A stretch of DNA of 64,000 nucleotides, taken from contig CBDFMS010000021.1 of NCBI GenBank assembly GCA_965249735.1, positions 244,326 to 308,325 on the forward strand, given 5' to 3'. This stretch comes from JANQSS01 sp965249735 (GTDB lineage: Bacteria > Bacteroidota > Bacteroidia > Chitinophagales > Saprospiraceae). Under the pieces are notes generated by a model, which was not told where the DNA came from, did no database searches, and was given only the letters and a program-made list of their open reading frames with translations. Within the stretch, counting starts at the first letter, position 1. Every line of letters starts with the position of its first letter. A program made the translations under genes and the position numbers. Shown one piece after another: positions 9,957-18,877 of this stretch.

Positions 9957-10877
9957 TTACTCTAGTTTGAATTTCACAGGTAAGTTATACTGAACACGTA
10001 CCGATCTTCCTCTTTGCTTACCGGGAGTCCATTTTTGTGGCATATTATTCATCATATTCACCACGCGGAGTGCTTCTTTTCCACATCCTCCGGCCACATC
10101 ACGAACAATTCTAGGGTCGGTGATACTACCATCTCTATCCACAACAAATTGGATTACAGCAGTTCCTTCGATTCCATTTTCCTTAGCAATAGCCGGATAC
10201 TTAATGTTGGCATATAGAAATTTGAGCATTGCTTTTTGAGCACAAGTTTCTTTCTCTTTATTTCCTCCTGCTTCATTTTCACAACCGGGAAAACGCGGTC
10301 GTTGTTCCACAATTTTGAAGATCTCTTCTATTTCCGGCTCCGGTGGTGGTGGCGGAGGAGGTGGAGGTGGTGGTGCATCCTCTATTTCAGGTGGTTCTTC
10401 AACTATCTCCGTTTCTTCATCAATAGACTGATCCTCAAACACAGGTTGTTCCTCCTCTATGATCTCTTCTTCCGGCACCTCTTCTATTATTGGAGGAGGA
10501 GGTGGAGGTGGAGGTGGTGGTGGCTCTGCTGTTCTTGGTGGTTCGATTTCAATTTCTTCTTCATAATCCAGGGCTCCTTCAGGGATATATACTTCTTGTT
10601 CATATCGCGTCCAGCTAAAGGCCAGTACCGTCAAAAGAAGGGATATCGCAAGTCCAAACAACCAAATCGGTCGACTCAGGTGAAATGGATTGACTTCCGG
10701 GTATTTGTTTCTCGCAATTAATGGAGAACTGTATTTTTTCTCATGCGCCCCTTCTTCTATTGTCGATCTCACTTTACTTGCGAACATCTTTCGCAATAAG
10801 AAGACGACGGCAGTGATCAGCACAACAATGGCTAAAATCAGCCATCCAATGGTACCTCCTTCAAATGCTATATCCAT
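9957..10877 (-). CDS. tonB: Energy transducer TonB
   Basis: A 306-residue TonB-family protein that transmits proton-motive force to outer-membrane TonB-dependent transporters. The C-terminal domain (about 215-306) has the Bacteroidota TonB pattern: KYPAIAKENGIEGTAVIQF, VDRDGSI, VVNMMNNMPQKWTPGK. The periplasmic linker contains two tracts of 11 prolines separated by an acidic Glu-rich region. There are two hydrophobic segments, at about 10-28 and about 71-90; most TonBs have one. FPGCE and ETCAQKA hold a Cys pair typical of Bacteroidota forms. The VanZ-like gene ends 7 bp upstream, so the two may be an operon. ExbB/ExbD are not in the window. Confidence 0.9.
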   Translation of the reverse strand: MDIAFEGGTIGWLILAIVVLITAVVFLLRKMFASKVRSTIEEGAHEKKYSSPLIARNKYPEVNPFHLSRPIWLFGLAISLLLTVLAFSWTRYEQEVYIPEGALDYEEEIEIEPPRTAEPPPPPPPPPPPIIEEVPEEEIIEEEQPVFEDQSIDEETEIVEEPPEIEDAPPPPPPPPPPPEPEIEEIFKIVEQRPRFPGCENEAGGNKEKETCAQKAMLKFLYANIKYPAIAKENGIEGTAVIQFVVDRDGSITDPRIVRDVAGGCGKEALRVVNMMNNMPQKWTPGKQRGRSVRVQYNLPVKFKLE

Positions 10878-10884
10878 AATTCCT

Positions 10885-11259
10885 TTATTTTATTTGTTTT
10901 ATAAGAACGATGAGTGCTGCTAAAACCACACCAATCGTATTCGCCAGAATGTCAAAAATATCAAAATATCTTCCTGCATTCAAATTCGATTGCAAAATTT
11001 CCGTTAGTACACCCAGTCCGATCGAAAAACAAACGCTGGTTAGCAATGCATGTTTTCCAACCTGTTTTAGGAGGTCTTCACGCACTATACTCAGATACAT
11101 CAGCATACACATTACAAAATAGAAACATAGATGTACTACTTTATCAAGCTGAAAAAGACTAAGCCAGTTTGCTCCATGAAAATTACTTCCTGGAATCAAT
11201 GATGCAATCAAAACAATGAACGTCCAAACAGCAAATCCTATACTAAAAGATCTTTTCAT
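10885..11259 (-). CDS. VanZ-like family membrane protein
   Basis: A 124-residue protein with four hydrophobic segments and the VanZ-like pattern: SLIPGS after TM1, DKVVHLCFYFVMCMLMYL with its conserved His, then GVLTEILQ and DIFDILANTIGVVLAA. VanZ relatives are small inner-membrane proteins of mostly unknown role; low-level teicoplanin resistance is the namesake. It lies upstream of tonB on the same strand, 7 bp apart. The assignment is to family only. Confidence 0.85.
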   Translation of the reverse strand: MKRSFSIGFAVWTFIVLIASLIPGSNFHGANWLSLFQLDKVVHLCFYFVMCMLMYLSIVREDLLKQVGKHALLTSVCFSIGLGVLTEILQSNLNAGRYFDIFDILANTIGVVLAALIVLIKQIK

Positions 11260-11341
11260 GCTGTCTTATGTTCATAGATGCGATGGAAAAAAGAAAGGGT
11301 GTATCACTGAAGCTTTTAAAATGTAAATCAGTAGGAATTAA

Positions 11342-11737
11342 TTAGGCACTGGTCAGTGCTTCATAAGCACCCGAGTCCATCATTTCATCCAATTCGGCCA
11401 TATCGGATATTTCAATTTTGACAATCCAGCCTTCTTCATAAGGATCGGTATTAATTATTCCTGGATTGTCTCCTTCATCCTCATTGAGTTCTGGGTTGAA
11501 CTCTATTATTTTACCTGCCACAGGCATATAGAGGTCGGATGTCGTTTTTACGGCTTCAACCGTTCCGAAAACTTCATCTTTCCCGAGCTCTTCGCCTACA
11601 GTTTCGACTTCGATATATACAAGCTCTCCCAATTCTCCCTGAGCAAAGTCCGTAATACCGATTAAGGCTGTGTTTCCTTCGTGGATTTTAACCCACTCGT
11701 GCTCTTTTGAATATTTTAGGTCAGTAGGAATTGTCAT
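11342..11737 (-). CDS. gcvH: Glycine cleavage system H protein
   Basis: A 131-residue lipoyl carrier that shuttles the aminomethyl intermediate between the P, T and L proteins of glycine cleavage. The lipoylation site is K64 in FGTVEAVKTTSDLY, followed by the conserved MPVAGKI turn. The N-terminal YSKEHEWVK is typical. It lies 10 bp downstream of citrate synthase on the same strand and is probably co-transcribed. gcvP and gcvT are not in the window; the formate-THF ligase at 32.4 kb belongs to the same one-carbon network. Confidence 0.95.
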   Translation of the reverse strand: MTIPTDLKYSKEHEWVKIHEGNTALIGITDFAQGELGELVYIEVETVGEELGKDEVFGTVEAVKTTSDLYMPVAGKIIEFNPELNEDEGDNPGIINTDPYEEGWIVKIEISDMAELDEMMDSGAYEALTSA

Positions 11738-11747
11738 TTTGTATAGT

Positions 11748-13052
11748 TTAATTTTGTTCTTCCAAGAAATTTTTCACCCACTCAATCGTCACCGACTTAG
11801 GTCTTTCCAGTGGGAATCCCAGCGCGCGCGACCAACATAAGGCTGCTGCTACTCCCAGGGCCCGAGAGACCCCGAAAAGAACGGTATAAAACGAATATTC
11901 TTTCAAGCCATAATACACCAATAAAGCGCCCGAATGTGCATCAACATTTGGCCATGGATTCTTGACTTTACCCAAACCCTTCAAAATATCAGGAACGACA
12001 TCAAATACTTTCCAAATTGTGTTGACAATATCACTATCCTGGATGTATGCTTCAGCAAATCGTTTTTGTGCGATGAAGCGCGGATCCGGCCTTCTGAGAA
12101 CAGCATGTCCGTATCCCGGGATAACTAAACCAGCGGCTAGTGTGCTATTGACATATTCTCTGATTTGATCATGACTTGGTCGTGAAGTACCCAGGGCGTC
12201 AGTCATTTTAAACACCCATTTGATCACTTCCTGATTGGCCAGGCCGTGCAACGGACCGGCTAAAGCGCCGAGGGCGGCAGAAAATGTGATGTAGGGATCT
12301 GCTAATGAAGATCCAACCAAATGCATCGTATGTGCACTTGCATTTCCACCTTCATGGTCTGCATGAATCGTCATATATAGACGCATCAAGCTTTTAAAAT
12401 CTTCTCCGGGAATGCCAAGCATGTGTGCAAAGTTTCCAGCCCAGTCAAGAGAAAAATCGGGCTGTATATGCATGGAATTGTGGTACGAACGACGATAGAT
12501 ATAGGCCGCTATCCGTGGAAGTCGCGCGATGAGATTCATGCAGTCTTCATAGGCGGCATCCCAATACTCGTATTTACTGAGGCCTTCACTGTATCGTCTG
12601 GCAAATTGACTCGTGGTTTGCATAGAAGTAACAGCGGCGTTGAATTGGGTCATGGGATGTGTCCCCTCAGGAAAGGAGTCAATGATCTTAAATGTATGTT
12701 CAGGAACATTGATTCTACTCGTCCATTGATCACTCACCCATTTGATCTGTTCTTCATTTGGAACTTCACCAACAAGCATGAGCCAAAACAGCCCTTCAGG
12801 TAGTGGTTCATTTCCCTTTTGAGGTAGAATCTCGCGTAACTCAGGTATTGAATATCCGCGGAATCGTATGCCTTCTACGGGATCAAGTTCTGATGTCTCC
12901 CAGATCATGCTTTTTACTCCTCTCATTCCTCCAAAGACTTGCTGGAGTGTAACTTCGCCTACGACCTTGTCTCCATGCTCTTTTAACAAGGCTTTTACCT
13001 CTGTTCGGAGCTCTGACGATTTTTCAAAAAATTTCTGTTTTAAAGGATCCAT
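11748..13052 (-). CDS. gltA: Citrate (Si)-synthase, eukaryote-like type
   Basis: A 434-residue enzyme condensing acetyl-CoA and oxaloacetate at the entry to the TCA cycle. It resembles the mitochondrial-type enzyme found in Bacteroidota rather than E. coli GltA. The signature SIPELREILP is near the N-terminus, with HADHEGGNASAHT and GPLHGLANQEV in the middle and PGYGHAVLRRPDPR around the catalytic His. A C-terminal Asp-bearing NVDAHSGALL follows. gcvH lies 10 bp downstream in the same direction. The start ATG at 13052 follows a 270-bp upstream spacer. Confidence 0.95.
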   Translation of the reverse strand: MDPLKQKFFEKSSELRTEVKALLKEHGDKVVGEVTLQQVFGGMRGVKSMIWETSELDPVEGIRFRGYSIPELREILPQKGNEPLPEGLFWLMLVGEVPNEEQIKWVSDQWTSRINVPEHTFKIIDSFPEGTHPMTQFNAAVTSMQTTSQFARRYSEGLSKYEYWDAAYEDCMNLIARLPRIAAYIYRRSYHNSMHIQPDFSLDWAGNFAHMLGIPGEDFKSLMRLYMTIHADHEGGNASAHTMHLVGSSLADPYITFSAALGALAGPLHGLANQEVIKWVFKMTDALGTSRPSHDQIREYVNSTLAAGLVIPGYGHAVLRRPDPRFIAQKRFAEAYIQDSDIVNTIWKVFDVVPDILKGLGKVKNPWPNVDAHSGALLVYYGLKEYSFYTVLFGVSRALGVAAALCWSRALGFPLERPKSVTIEWVKNFLEEQN

Positions 13053-13322
13053 GTGTTATATATAGGGATTATGTTCAAATGTTATTTGTTACGATTTAGA
13101 GTACCGCTAAAATACAATATTTTTTCGAGCTCGGAACTGCGACAGAAGTGTAGATGACTGGTTAAAATGGCAGTGAATCTTCTAGATCAAGACCAATCAC
13201 ATTTTTCATGAAAGAAGTGCTATGAGAAATCAAGTGAACCTCAAAATTCACATTAATTCACTGTGATAATCCAACTAAAACTAAATAATGTAGGATTTCT
13301 TAGTCAAAGGACAAAGCCAGTA

Positions 13323-14951
13323 TTATTTAGGCCCAGCTAATATTTCTTCATATTCAGCTTTGTTTTTTAAAAGTGCAATTGCTTCAATTAATTCGGGATC
13401 GGTGTCAAGTCTTTGCTGGATTTTACCTTTTTGGTAGTAATATCGTGAAACAATATCTTCTTCGATTTGTCGTATGATCAAATCCTTATGTCGATTTAGA
13501 TCATTTTCTTTTTGACTTTTCAATTCACCTTCAAGATTTTTTAGAATAACCGCAATCGATTCATCTTTCGCTTCAGTTTTGGATTTAAGTTTACTCAGGA
13601 TTTTTTCTGCGTCATTTTTATATTTAAATTGATTGGCCTCTAAATAATTTTTGAATTCTTCATAATCCGTAAATCGAAAATCTTTTGCAGAACCAATTTC
13701 TTCATGATCAAGTACATATTGATTCACATAATTAAAAATGAGAAATTGTTTTTCAAGCGCCTTCAAAATGGCGGGTTTTTCGGGTGACGCGAATTGTACA
13801 TCCGGGGTAACACCGCCACCATCCAGCACCGGTCGCCCATTTTCTGTATAAAATACTGCTCGAAGAGAATCAGGAATATTCAGTGGCTTTCCATCCTTAT
13901 ATTCTTTTCCCTGGATACATCTACCTGAGGGAATATAATATTTTGATGTCGTAAGTTTCATATTACTATTATATCCAAGATTTTTGAAATTTTGGACAAG
14001 GCCTTTCCCAAAGCTTCGATGACCCATAATTACTCCTCTATCCAAATCCTGGATTACCCCGGATACAATTTCCGAAGCTGAAGCACTCATTTTATTGATC
14101 AGCACAACAATTGGTGTTTTTTCATCCATGGCTGGTCTGGTTGTTTTATAACTTCTATCACGTTCTTTTACTTTACCTCTTGTAAAGACCACTTCCTCTC
14201 CTGCGGGAACAAATAGGTTGCAAATGTTTATTGCTTCTTGCAAAAGGCCTCCACCGTTGTCACGAAGATCAAGAATTACACTTTCCATTGCCGGATTATT
14301 TTCTTTTAAAGAAATCAGTGCGTTTGCAATATTTTTCCCGGCATGAGCAGTAAACGTAGTCAATACGATATATCCAACTTTCTCATCAACCATGCCCTTA
14401 TAGGGTACATTGGGTACATTGACTTCAGAGCGATTTAATATCACGTCACGGGTCTCCTTAGAACCAAACGATTGGATGGTAACCGGCAAATCTGTGCCAG
14501 CGGCCCCTCGAAACATGGCGCGTACTTCGTCTTCGGCTTTGTCCACTGCAGATTGGCCATCTACCGTGATGATTTTATCGCCGGCTTTCAACCCTGCATT
14601 AAATGCGGCAAAGCCTTCATAAGGCTCAATGATAGTCAGATAAGATCCTATCTTTTGCGCTTGCGCACCAATGCCATCATATTTACCTTCGGTTAGAAAC
14701 CTATAGCGTTCGATTTGATTCGCGGAATAAAATAGTGTGTAGGGGTCCAATGAGCCCACCATGGCATCCAATCCAACTTTCATCAATTTTCCGGGATCCA
14801 GCTCATCGACATAGTTGGCGTTTAACTCCTGATATACCTTGGTGAAGATCTCTATGTTCTTTGTGATCTCAAATAGCTTGTCATTGTTGACAAATGCTGA
14901 TCCTAGAACGAAAGTAGAGACCAGAATCAAAGCGGTGAGTGATTTTTTCAT
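13323..14951 (-). CDS. C-terminal processing protease, S41 family
   Basis: A 542-residue periplasmic serine protease of the CtpA/Prc family. A signal peptide is present at residues 1-20 (FVLGSAF). A PDZ domain at about 90-175 (GIGAQAQKIGSYLTI, GLKAGDKIITVDG) presents substrate C-termini. The catalytic domain carries the Ser/Lys dyad: Ser in MSASASEIVSG near 288 and Lys in SFGKGLVQ near 313, with LDLRDNGGGLL upstream. A charged C-terminal helical extension of about 130 residues follows. It stands alone, with spacers of about 220-270 bp on each side. Confidence 0.93.
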   Translation of the reverse strand: MKKSLTALILVSTFVLGSAFVNNDKLFEITKNIEIFTKVYQELNANYVDELDPGKLMKVGLDAMVGSLDPYTLFYSANQIERYRFLTEGKYDGIGAQAQKIGSYLTIIEPYEGFAAFNAGLKAGDKIITVDGQSAVDKAEDEVRAMFRGAAGTDLPVTIQSFGSKETRDVILNRSEVNVPNVPYKGMVDEKVGYIVLTTFTAHAGKNIANALISLKENNPAMESVILDLRDNGGGLLQEAINICNLFVPAGEEVVFTRGKVKERDRSYKTTRPAMDEKTPIVVLINKMSASASEIVSGVIQDLDRGVIMGHRSFGKGLVQNFKNLGYNSNMKLTTSKYYIPSGRCIQGKEYKDGKPLNIPDSLRAVFYTENGRPVLDGGGVTPDVQFASPEKPAILKALEKQFLIFNYVNQYVLDHEEIGSAKDFRFTDYEEFKNYLEANQFKYKNDAEKILSKLKSKTEAKDESIAVILKNLEGELKSQKENDLNRHKDLIIRQIEEDIVSRYYYQKGKIQQRLDTDPELIEAIALLKNKAEYEEILAGPK

Positions 14952-15169
14952 ACTATAAATTTTCGATGCAATGAGAACGCGAAATTAAGGAGCAGATTGT
15001 ATTTTCTCCAGATTCATTAATTACAAGCACCTATTCATTCAATCGTGTAAGTTCGTATACGTGAAGGAGGGGTAGTGACTTCGATGCTTTGAACTGTGGC
15101 ACTGTCAGGTGTTCTCGCATTACAAAATGTTTACATATATTTGTTAATCCCTCAAGAAATTTAGACTAA

Positions 15170-15571
15170 ATGGAATTTATACAGTTGATCATTGCGGCAA
15201 TCATTCCTATGGTTATGGGGTTTTTTTGGTACGGTCCACTGCTCTTTAAGAATGCCTGGATGAAATCTGTTGGGATGACGGAAGAAAAAGCCAAGGAGAG
15301 TAATATGCCGATCATTTTTGGACTTTCATTTATAATGGCATTGTTGCTCGCGTTTTTTGTGAGTCACCTTGTGAGACACGATCCGGCGGGACTACATCCT
15401 TTTGTTCATGGCCTTCTTCATGGTTCTATGATTGGGATATTCGCTGCAGTGCCTGTATTAGTGACCAATTCTCTATTTGAGCAAAAGTCAGTATCAAACA
15501 TGCTGATCAATGCCGGATATTGGATCCTGACTATTGCCCTTATGGGCGGCTTACTTTGTGCCTGGCAGTAG
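15170..15571 (+). CDS. DUF1761 family membrane protein
   Basis: A 133-residue protein with four predicted helices and the DUF1761 signature near the N-terminus: IIAAIIPMVMGFFWYGPLLF followed by AWMKSVGMTEE. The family is common in Bacteroidota and Proteobacteria and has no established function. It converges with a small gene at 15669 across a strong hairpin terminator. A second protein of similar layout lies at 18409. Confidence 0.85.
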   Translation: MEFIQLIIAAIIPMVMGFFWYGPLLFKNAWMKSVGMTEEKAKESNMPIIFGLSFIMALLLAFFVSHLVRHDPAGLHPFVHGLLHGSMIGIFAAVPVLVTNSLFEQKSVSNMLINAGYWILTIALMGGLLCAWQ

Positions 15572-15615
15572 ACAGAGATCATATAAACGATGTAAATACA
15601 AAAAACCAATATTAA

Positions 15616-15645
15616 AAACGCCTCTTGAGCGATCAAGAGGCGTTT
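15616..15645. terminator. Bidirectional terminator between convergent genes
   Basis: A perfect 13-bp stem (AAACGCCTCTTGA / TCAAGAGGCGTTT) with a 4-nt loop. It is A-rich on its left and T-rich on its right, midway between the convergent DUF1761 gene and the small gene at 15669-15902. Its position and symmetry fit a shared intrinsic terminator. Confidence 0.85.
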
Positions 15646-15668
15646 AACTTTTCGGTTTCAATTACGTA

Positions 15669-15902
15669 CTACACTGTCAGTAAATCCGCATTTTTACTTA
15701 TTTCCAGAATACGATCGATCTTGCTTTGTGCCGGTGAGAGCTTGAGCGTATTCAAGATACGTTTGGCTTTCATCAGGTCCTGGAAGCTTTCGTTATAAGA
15801 TCCATCGTCTTCCAGCTGATAAGCAATTCCATAATCTTCGGATCGGCTGGTTTCGTGGTAAAGGAATCGAACTAAGTCATTTTCTGAGTAAGATTGCATC
15901 AT
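15669..15902 (-). CDS. Small conserved Bacteroidota protein, unknown role
   Basis: A 77-residue soluble, acidic protein. It has the pattern of a small Bacteroidota family: SENDLVRFLYHETS at the N-terminus, an acidic middle that aligns with 'ALEDD..L...Y..L', and a C-terminal PAQSKIDRILEISK. Such proteins often lie near signalling genes and resemble the N-terminal part of anti-sigma factors, but no function is established. It lies downstream of, and on the same strand as, the cyclase gene (123 bp away) and ends at a strong shared terminator. Confidence 0.6.
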   Translation of the reverse strand: MMQSYSENDLVRFLYHETSRSEDYGIAYQLEDDGSYNESFQDLMKAKRILNTLKLSPAQSKIDRILEISKNADLLTV

Positions 15903-16024
15903 ATAATATAGATTTTGCCTTATAAACGAATCTAGGACAAGGCATTATTGTATGATTAAATGTTAATGTTTTGCAGAAAGGCAGCGTTTTGGCCTTTTTG
16001 ATCGATTCGCTACTTCGTTTTGGG

Positions 16025-18259
16025 CTACTCAGCTAATGGATGCACGATTTTTTGAAAACGCGGATTATCCATGAGGCCCTGAAGATCGGGGTCGTTTTCA
16101 AATACGTTGTTCGTATAAAATTTAGCTCCTTCATCCACGGCCTGTTGTAGTAGTGTCAAGGCTCTCTCTTCTTCAGCCAGTTGATAATAGATGCGTGCCT
16201 GTGCATAGGGGACAGCTCCGTAATCATACGCACGTTTCAAACCTTCCAGGTCAGCAATGGTCTCCCAACTCTTTGCATCTGATCCCAATTTGGCCTGAAT
16301 GACTCCGATCTGGCTGACAATGCTCGTAACACCCGGATAAGACTTATTTGCCTGAATGAAACTCGCTTGAGCCTCATTTTGGTTTCCTTTATAATAATGT
16401 GCCCAGCCAATAATTTCAGGGTCAGTTGGATTCGCATCCAGTATTTTCTGTGCGTATTGTGAGGAAATCTCAGTGTTTCCAGCTATAAAGAATTCACGAG
16501 CTATTATATAATATAATTGATTCCATCGATCATTTGACAAAAGTCGAAAACCGTCTTCGATGAGAGTCTCCAATGCAGCTACATCATTTTGTCGGCTCAA
16601 TAATTTAATATAAACAGAAAAGAACCACTCATTTCTAGACTTTTCTGGAACTGCATCCAGTATTTTTTTTGCTTCATCAAATTGACCAAGGCGAATATAG
16701 GCAGCTGCCGCGAGCCGATGACTCACAAAACAATATGCACAATTGGTCAAGTCCAGTTCATCAAATGAGTATTTATTAAATATTTCAATGACCTTTTCTG
16801 ATTCATTTACAGCCTCTAACGCATGTACGACATAATCCGTCGTGGTGAAAAAGTCGCGTTCGTATTCTTTCATATCGTCAATTGCGATGTGAAAAGCTTT
16901 TTTGTTTTTTCCCTGGAGATTTGCTTCTTCTATTAAAAAAGTGTTTCGCTCATAGTTTGACAAGTCTTTGACAAGTGGCCTCACGACATTAACCAACTCT
17001 TTTCTTTTTTCATTTTTACCCTGGTTATAATATTGACCCATCAGCAAGAAATACGAATCCAGGAAATTAGAATCAGCTTGAATTGATTGAAGCAAATAAT
17101 CCTGTACGAGGGAATCATTTTCTTCATAAATATTTCTAGCTTTCATGTAATATTTATACGCTTCAAAATTGGGCATCGACAGCAATAATTCATCGTGTGC
17201 TTCCCAATATCCATTTACCAAAGAAGATAATTTTTTAATTCCAGCTGACGGATCAGTAACGGAAAATGCTACAGGTTTAAATGCGTACAGAACATTTCCA
17301 TCATCCACTTTTTTGATGAATGCGGAAAATTCCACAGAATCCTTTGAAATCCGACTAAATGAGCCGTCCAGTATATTCAAAGCTTGCACTTGTTTGGCGA
17401 AAACATTATTTATCTCCTGTCCTGCTGAGGCTTTAGCTAACTGTTGTATTTCATTATTTGAGTGAAAGGCCACTACATTGGCATTCTCTGTCTGTAGCAA
17501 GCCCTTGGTCAGCCAATGGGCTGACATGTCTCCAATGTAATCCAATTCAGAGTTCCCGGTAAAGTTTTTAAATGGGGGCACGGAGATACGCTCTTCTACT
17601 ATCCTTGATTTATTCTGAAAAATGGATAATCCGCCAAAATAATAAAACACCAACGCCGCTATAAGAAGCATTGATCCAATAATTCGGATGAAATTATTAG
17701 ATACGCGTTTACCTTTAGGACCAACTAGTTGTTTTTTGTTGGGCATAACCACTGAAGGGTGGTCTATGCCAAATATTTGAATAGGTTCCTCTACATTTTT
17801 GAATTTGTACTTCCCAAGTGCTTTTGCATTGATATGCCCTTGGTTCTTTAATTCTTTCTGAACCTGCTCACTAACCAAAATATTACCTGAGACGCCAATG
17901 GACTCAATCCTGGAAGCTACATTGACTCCATTGCCAAAGATCGATCCATCGCGCATCACTACATCCCCAAGATGAATACCTATTCGTACGGGAACTATGT
18001 TATCATCAGAACGGTATATTTTCTGCATTTCTATAGCACACTGCACGGCGTCAACCGCGCTATCATAGAAACTAAGGCTACCATCGCCATAAAACTCGAT
18101 GACCTCACCGTTGTTGGCTTCCGTTTGGGCGTGTAAGGTGTCCCGATGTGTCCGAACGTAACTTAATGCCCGCTCTTCATTAGCAGATACCAGAGCTGTA
18201 TACCCTTCGATATCTGTGAACATTACGGCAGCAAGGCGTCGTTTTCCGGTCTTTTCCAT
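16025..18259 (-). CDS. Membrane-bound class III nucleotide cyclase with TPR region
   Basis: A 744-residue protein. The N-terminal class III cyclase domain (about 8-170) has the metal-binding Asp16 in MFTDIEG and Asp59 in YGDGS, and the transition-state Asn113/Arg117 in NVASRIE. One TM helix follows (about 193-213). A periplasmic TolB/FlgO-like segment starts with VPPFKNFTGNSELDYIGD, and TPR-like helical repeats fill about 370-744. The two base-selecting positions are Glu55 and Ser106, where ATP-using relatives have Lys and Asp, so the product may be cGMP or another nucleotide (inference). It is divergent from the membrane protein at 18409 and lies about 0.6 kb from the caspase island, whose last plus-strand gene encodes a cyclic-nucleotide-binding protein. 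Confidence 0.88.
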   Translation of the reverse strand: MEKTGKRRLAAVMFTDIEGYTALVSANEERALSYVRTHRDTLHAQTEANNGEVIEFYGDGSLSFYDSAVDAVQCAIEMQKIYRSDDNIVPVRIGIHLGDVVMRDGSIFGNGVNVASRIESIGVSGNILVSEQVQKELKNQGHINAKALGKYKFKNVEEPIQIFGIDHPSVVMPNKKQLVGPKGKRVSNNFIRIIGSMLLIAALVFYYFGGLSIFQNKSRIVEERISVPPFKNFTGNSELDYIGDMSAHWLTKGLLQTENANVVAFHSNNEIQQLAKASAGQEINNVFAKQVQALNILDGSFSRISKDSVEFSAFIKKVDDGNVLYAFKPVAFSVTDPSAGIKKLSSLVNGYWEAHDELLLSMPNFEAYKYYMKARNIYEENDSLVQDYLLQSIQADSNFLDSYFLLMGQYYNQGKNEKRKELVNVVRPLVKDLSNYERNTFLIEEANLQGKNKKAFHIAIDDMKEYERDFFTTTDYVVHALEAVNESEKVIEIFNKYSFDELDLTNCAYCFVSHRLAAAAYIRLGQFDEAKKILDAVPEKSRNEWFFSVYIKLLSRQNDVAALETLIEDGFRLLSNDRWNQLYYIIAREFFIAGNTEISSQYAQKILDANPTDPEIIGWAHYYKGNQNEAQASFIQANKSYPGVTSIVSQIGVIQAKLGSDAKSWETIADLEGLKRAYDYGAVPYAQARIYYQLAEEERALTLLQQAVDEGAKFYTNNVFENDPDLQGLMDNPRFQKIVHPLAE

Positions 18260-18297
18260 CGTTAAAATTGAAGCCGGATAAAGATAGTATTTCTAGT

Positions 18298-18355
18298 ATA
18301 GGTGCCGGGCACTTCAGAAGTGCCCGGCACCTATCTTAGAAGTGTCTTGCACCTA
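18298..18355. repeat. REP-like palindrome with a decayed second copy of one arm
   Basis: A perfect 17-bp inverted repeat: ATAGGTGCCGGGCACTT at 18298-18314 and its complement at 18318-18334, with a 3-nt loop. A degenerate copy of the right arm (AGAAGTGTCTTGCACCTA, 15 of 18 matching) follows at 18338-18355. It lies between divergent genes, so it is not a simple terminator. The GTGCC..GGCAC core resembles REP-type palindromes mobilised by RAYT (Y1) transposases. Confidence 0.7.
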
Positions 18356-18408
18356 ATCTTCTGATTTTATGTAACTTTAGAAACAATTATTCATCAAAAC
18401 TACTTGTC

Positions 18409-18849
18409 ATGTCATCCAAAAAATTGCTAATTGGCACACTGATCGCCTTCGTTTATCTTTTCCTGATCGATTATTTATGGTATGCTCAATTAATGAGTAA
18501 TTTCTACACCGACGTACCTGGTGTAAATCGTGTCGATGTCTTGATACCATGGATAGCGCTTGGACAATTTTTATTAGGGTACGCTTTTTGTCGTCTCTAT
18601 TTAAAAGGATTTGACGCTAATTCTCCGCTCGTCTCCCAAGGTGTCAAACATGGTTTGATGATAAGTATACTGATGATTTTCTCAGTTGCATTTATCCGTT
18701 ATGGTGTCAACGAACATGCACCCTTATCAGAATATCTTGTAGATGCCTGCTATCATACAATACAATTAATAGTCCTAGGTATCATCATCGCGTTATTTTT
18801 TGGCGCTGAGGGTGGAAGACCAGGTCAAAGCGGCGGTGGGGGAACATAG
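18409..18849 (+). CDS. Small four-helix membrane protein, DUF1761-like
   Basis: A 146-residue protein with four hydrophobic segments. The start (FVYLFLIDYLWYAQLM) resembles the N-terminus of DUF1761/DUF2177 proteins, followed by helices around IPWIALGQFLLGYAF, GLMISILMIFSVAFI and LIVLGIIIALFFGA. The tail is a Gly-rich stretch ending in GGGGT. It is convergent with the caspase-lipase gene (29 bp between stops) and divergent from the cyclase gene. The function is unknown. Confidence 0.65.
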   Translation: MSSKKLLIGTLIAFVYLFLIDYLWYAQLMSNFYTDVPGVNRVDVLIPWIALGQFLLGYAFCRLYLKGFDANSPLVSQGVKHGLMISILMIFSVAFIRYGVNEHAPLSEYLVDACYHTIQLIVLGIIIALFFGAEGGRPGQSGGGGT

Positions 18850-18877
18850 GCCCCTGGTATTACATTATATCTACTTT

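Noticed and set aside
10320..10530. GGA/GGT-rich tandem-looking repeats
   Set aside because: They encode the polyproline tracts of TonB on the other strand and are explained by the protein.
10236..10721. A 161-codon plus-strand frame rich in Trp and Arg
   Set aside because: It is the antisense of the proline and glutamate tracts of tonB; the composition is a by-product of those codons.
15170..18849. The two small four-helix proteins as a recent duplication
   Set aside because: Their N-terminal patterns are similar but overall sequences differ too much to call a recent copy by eye.
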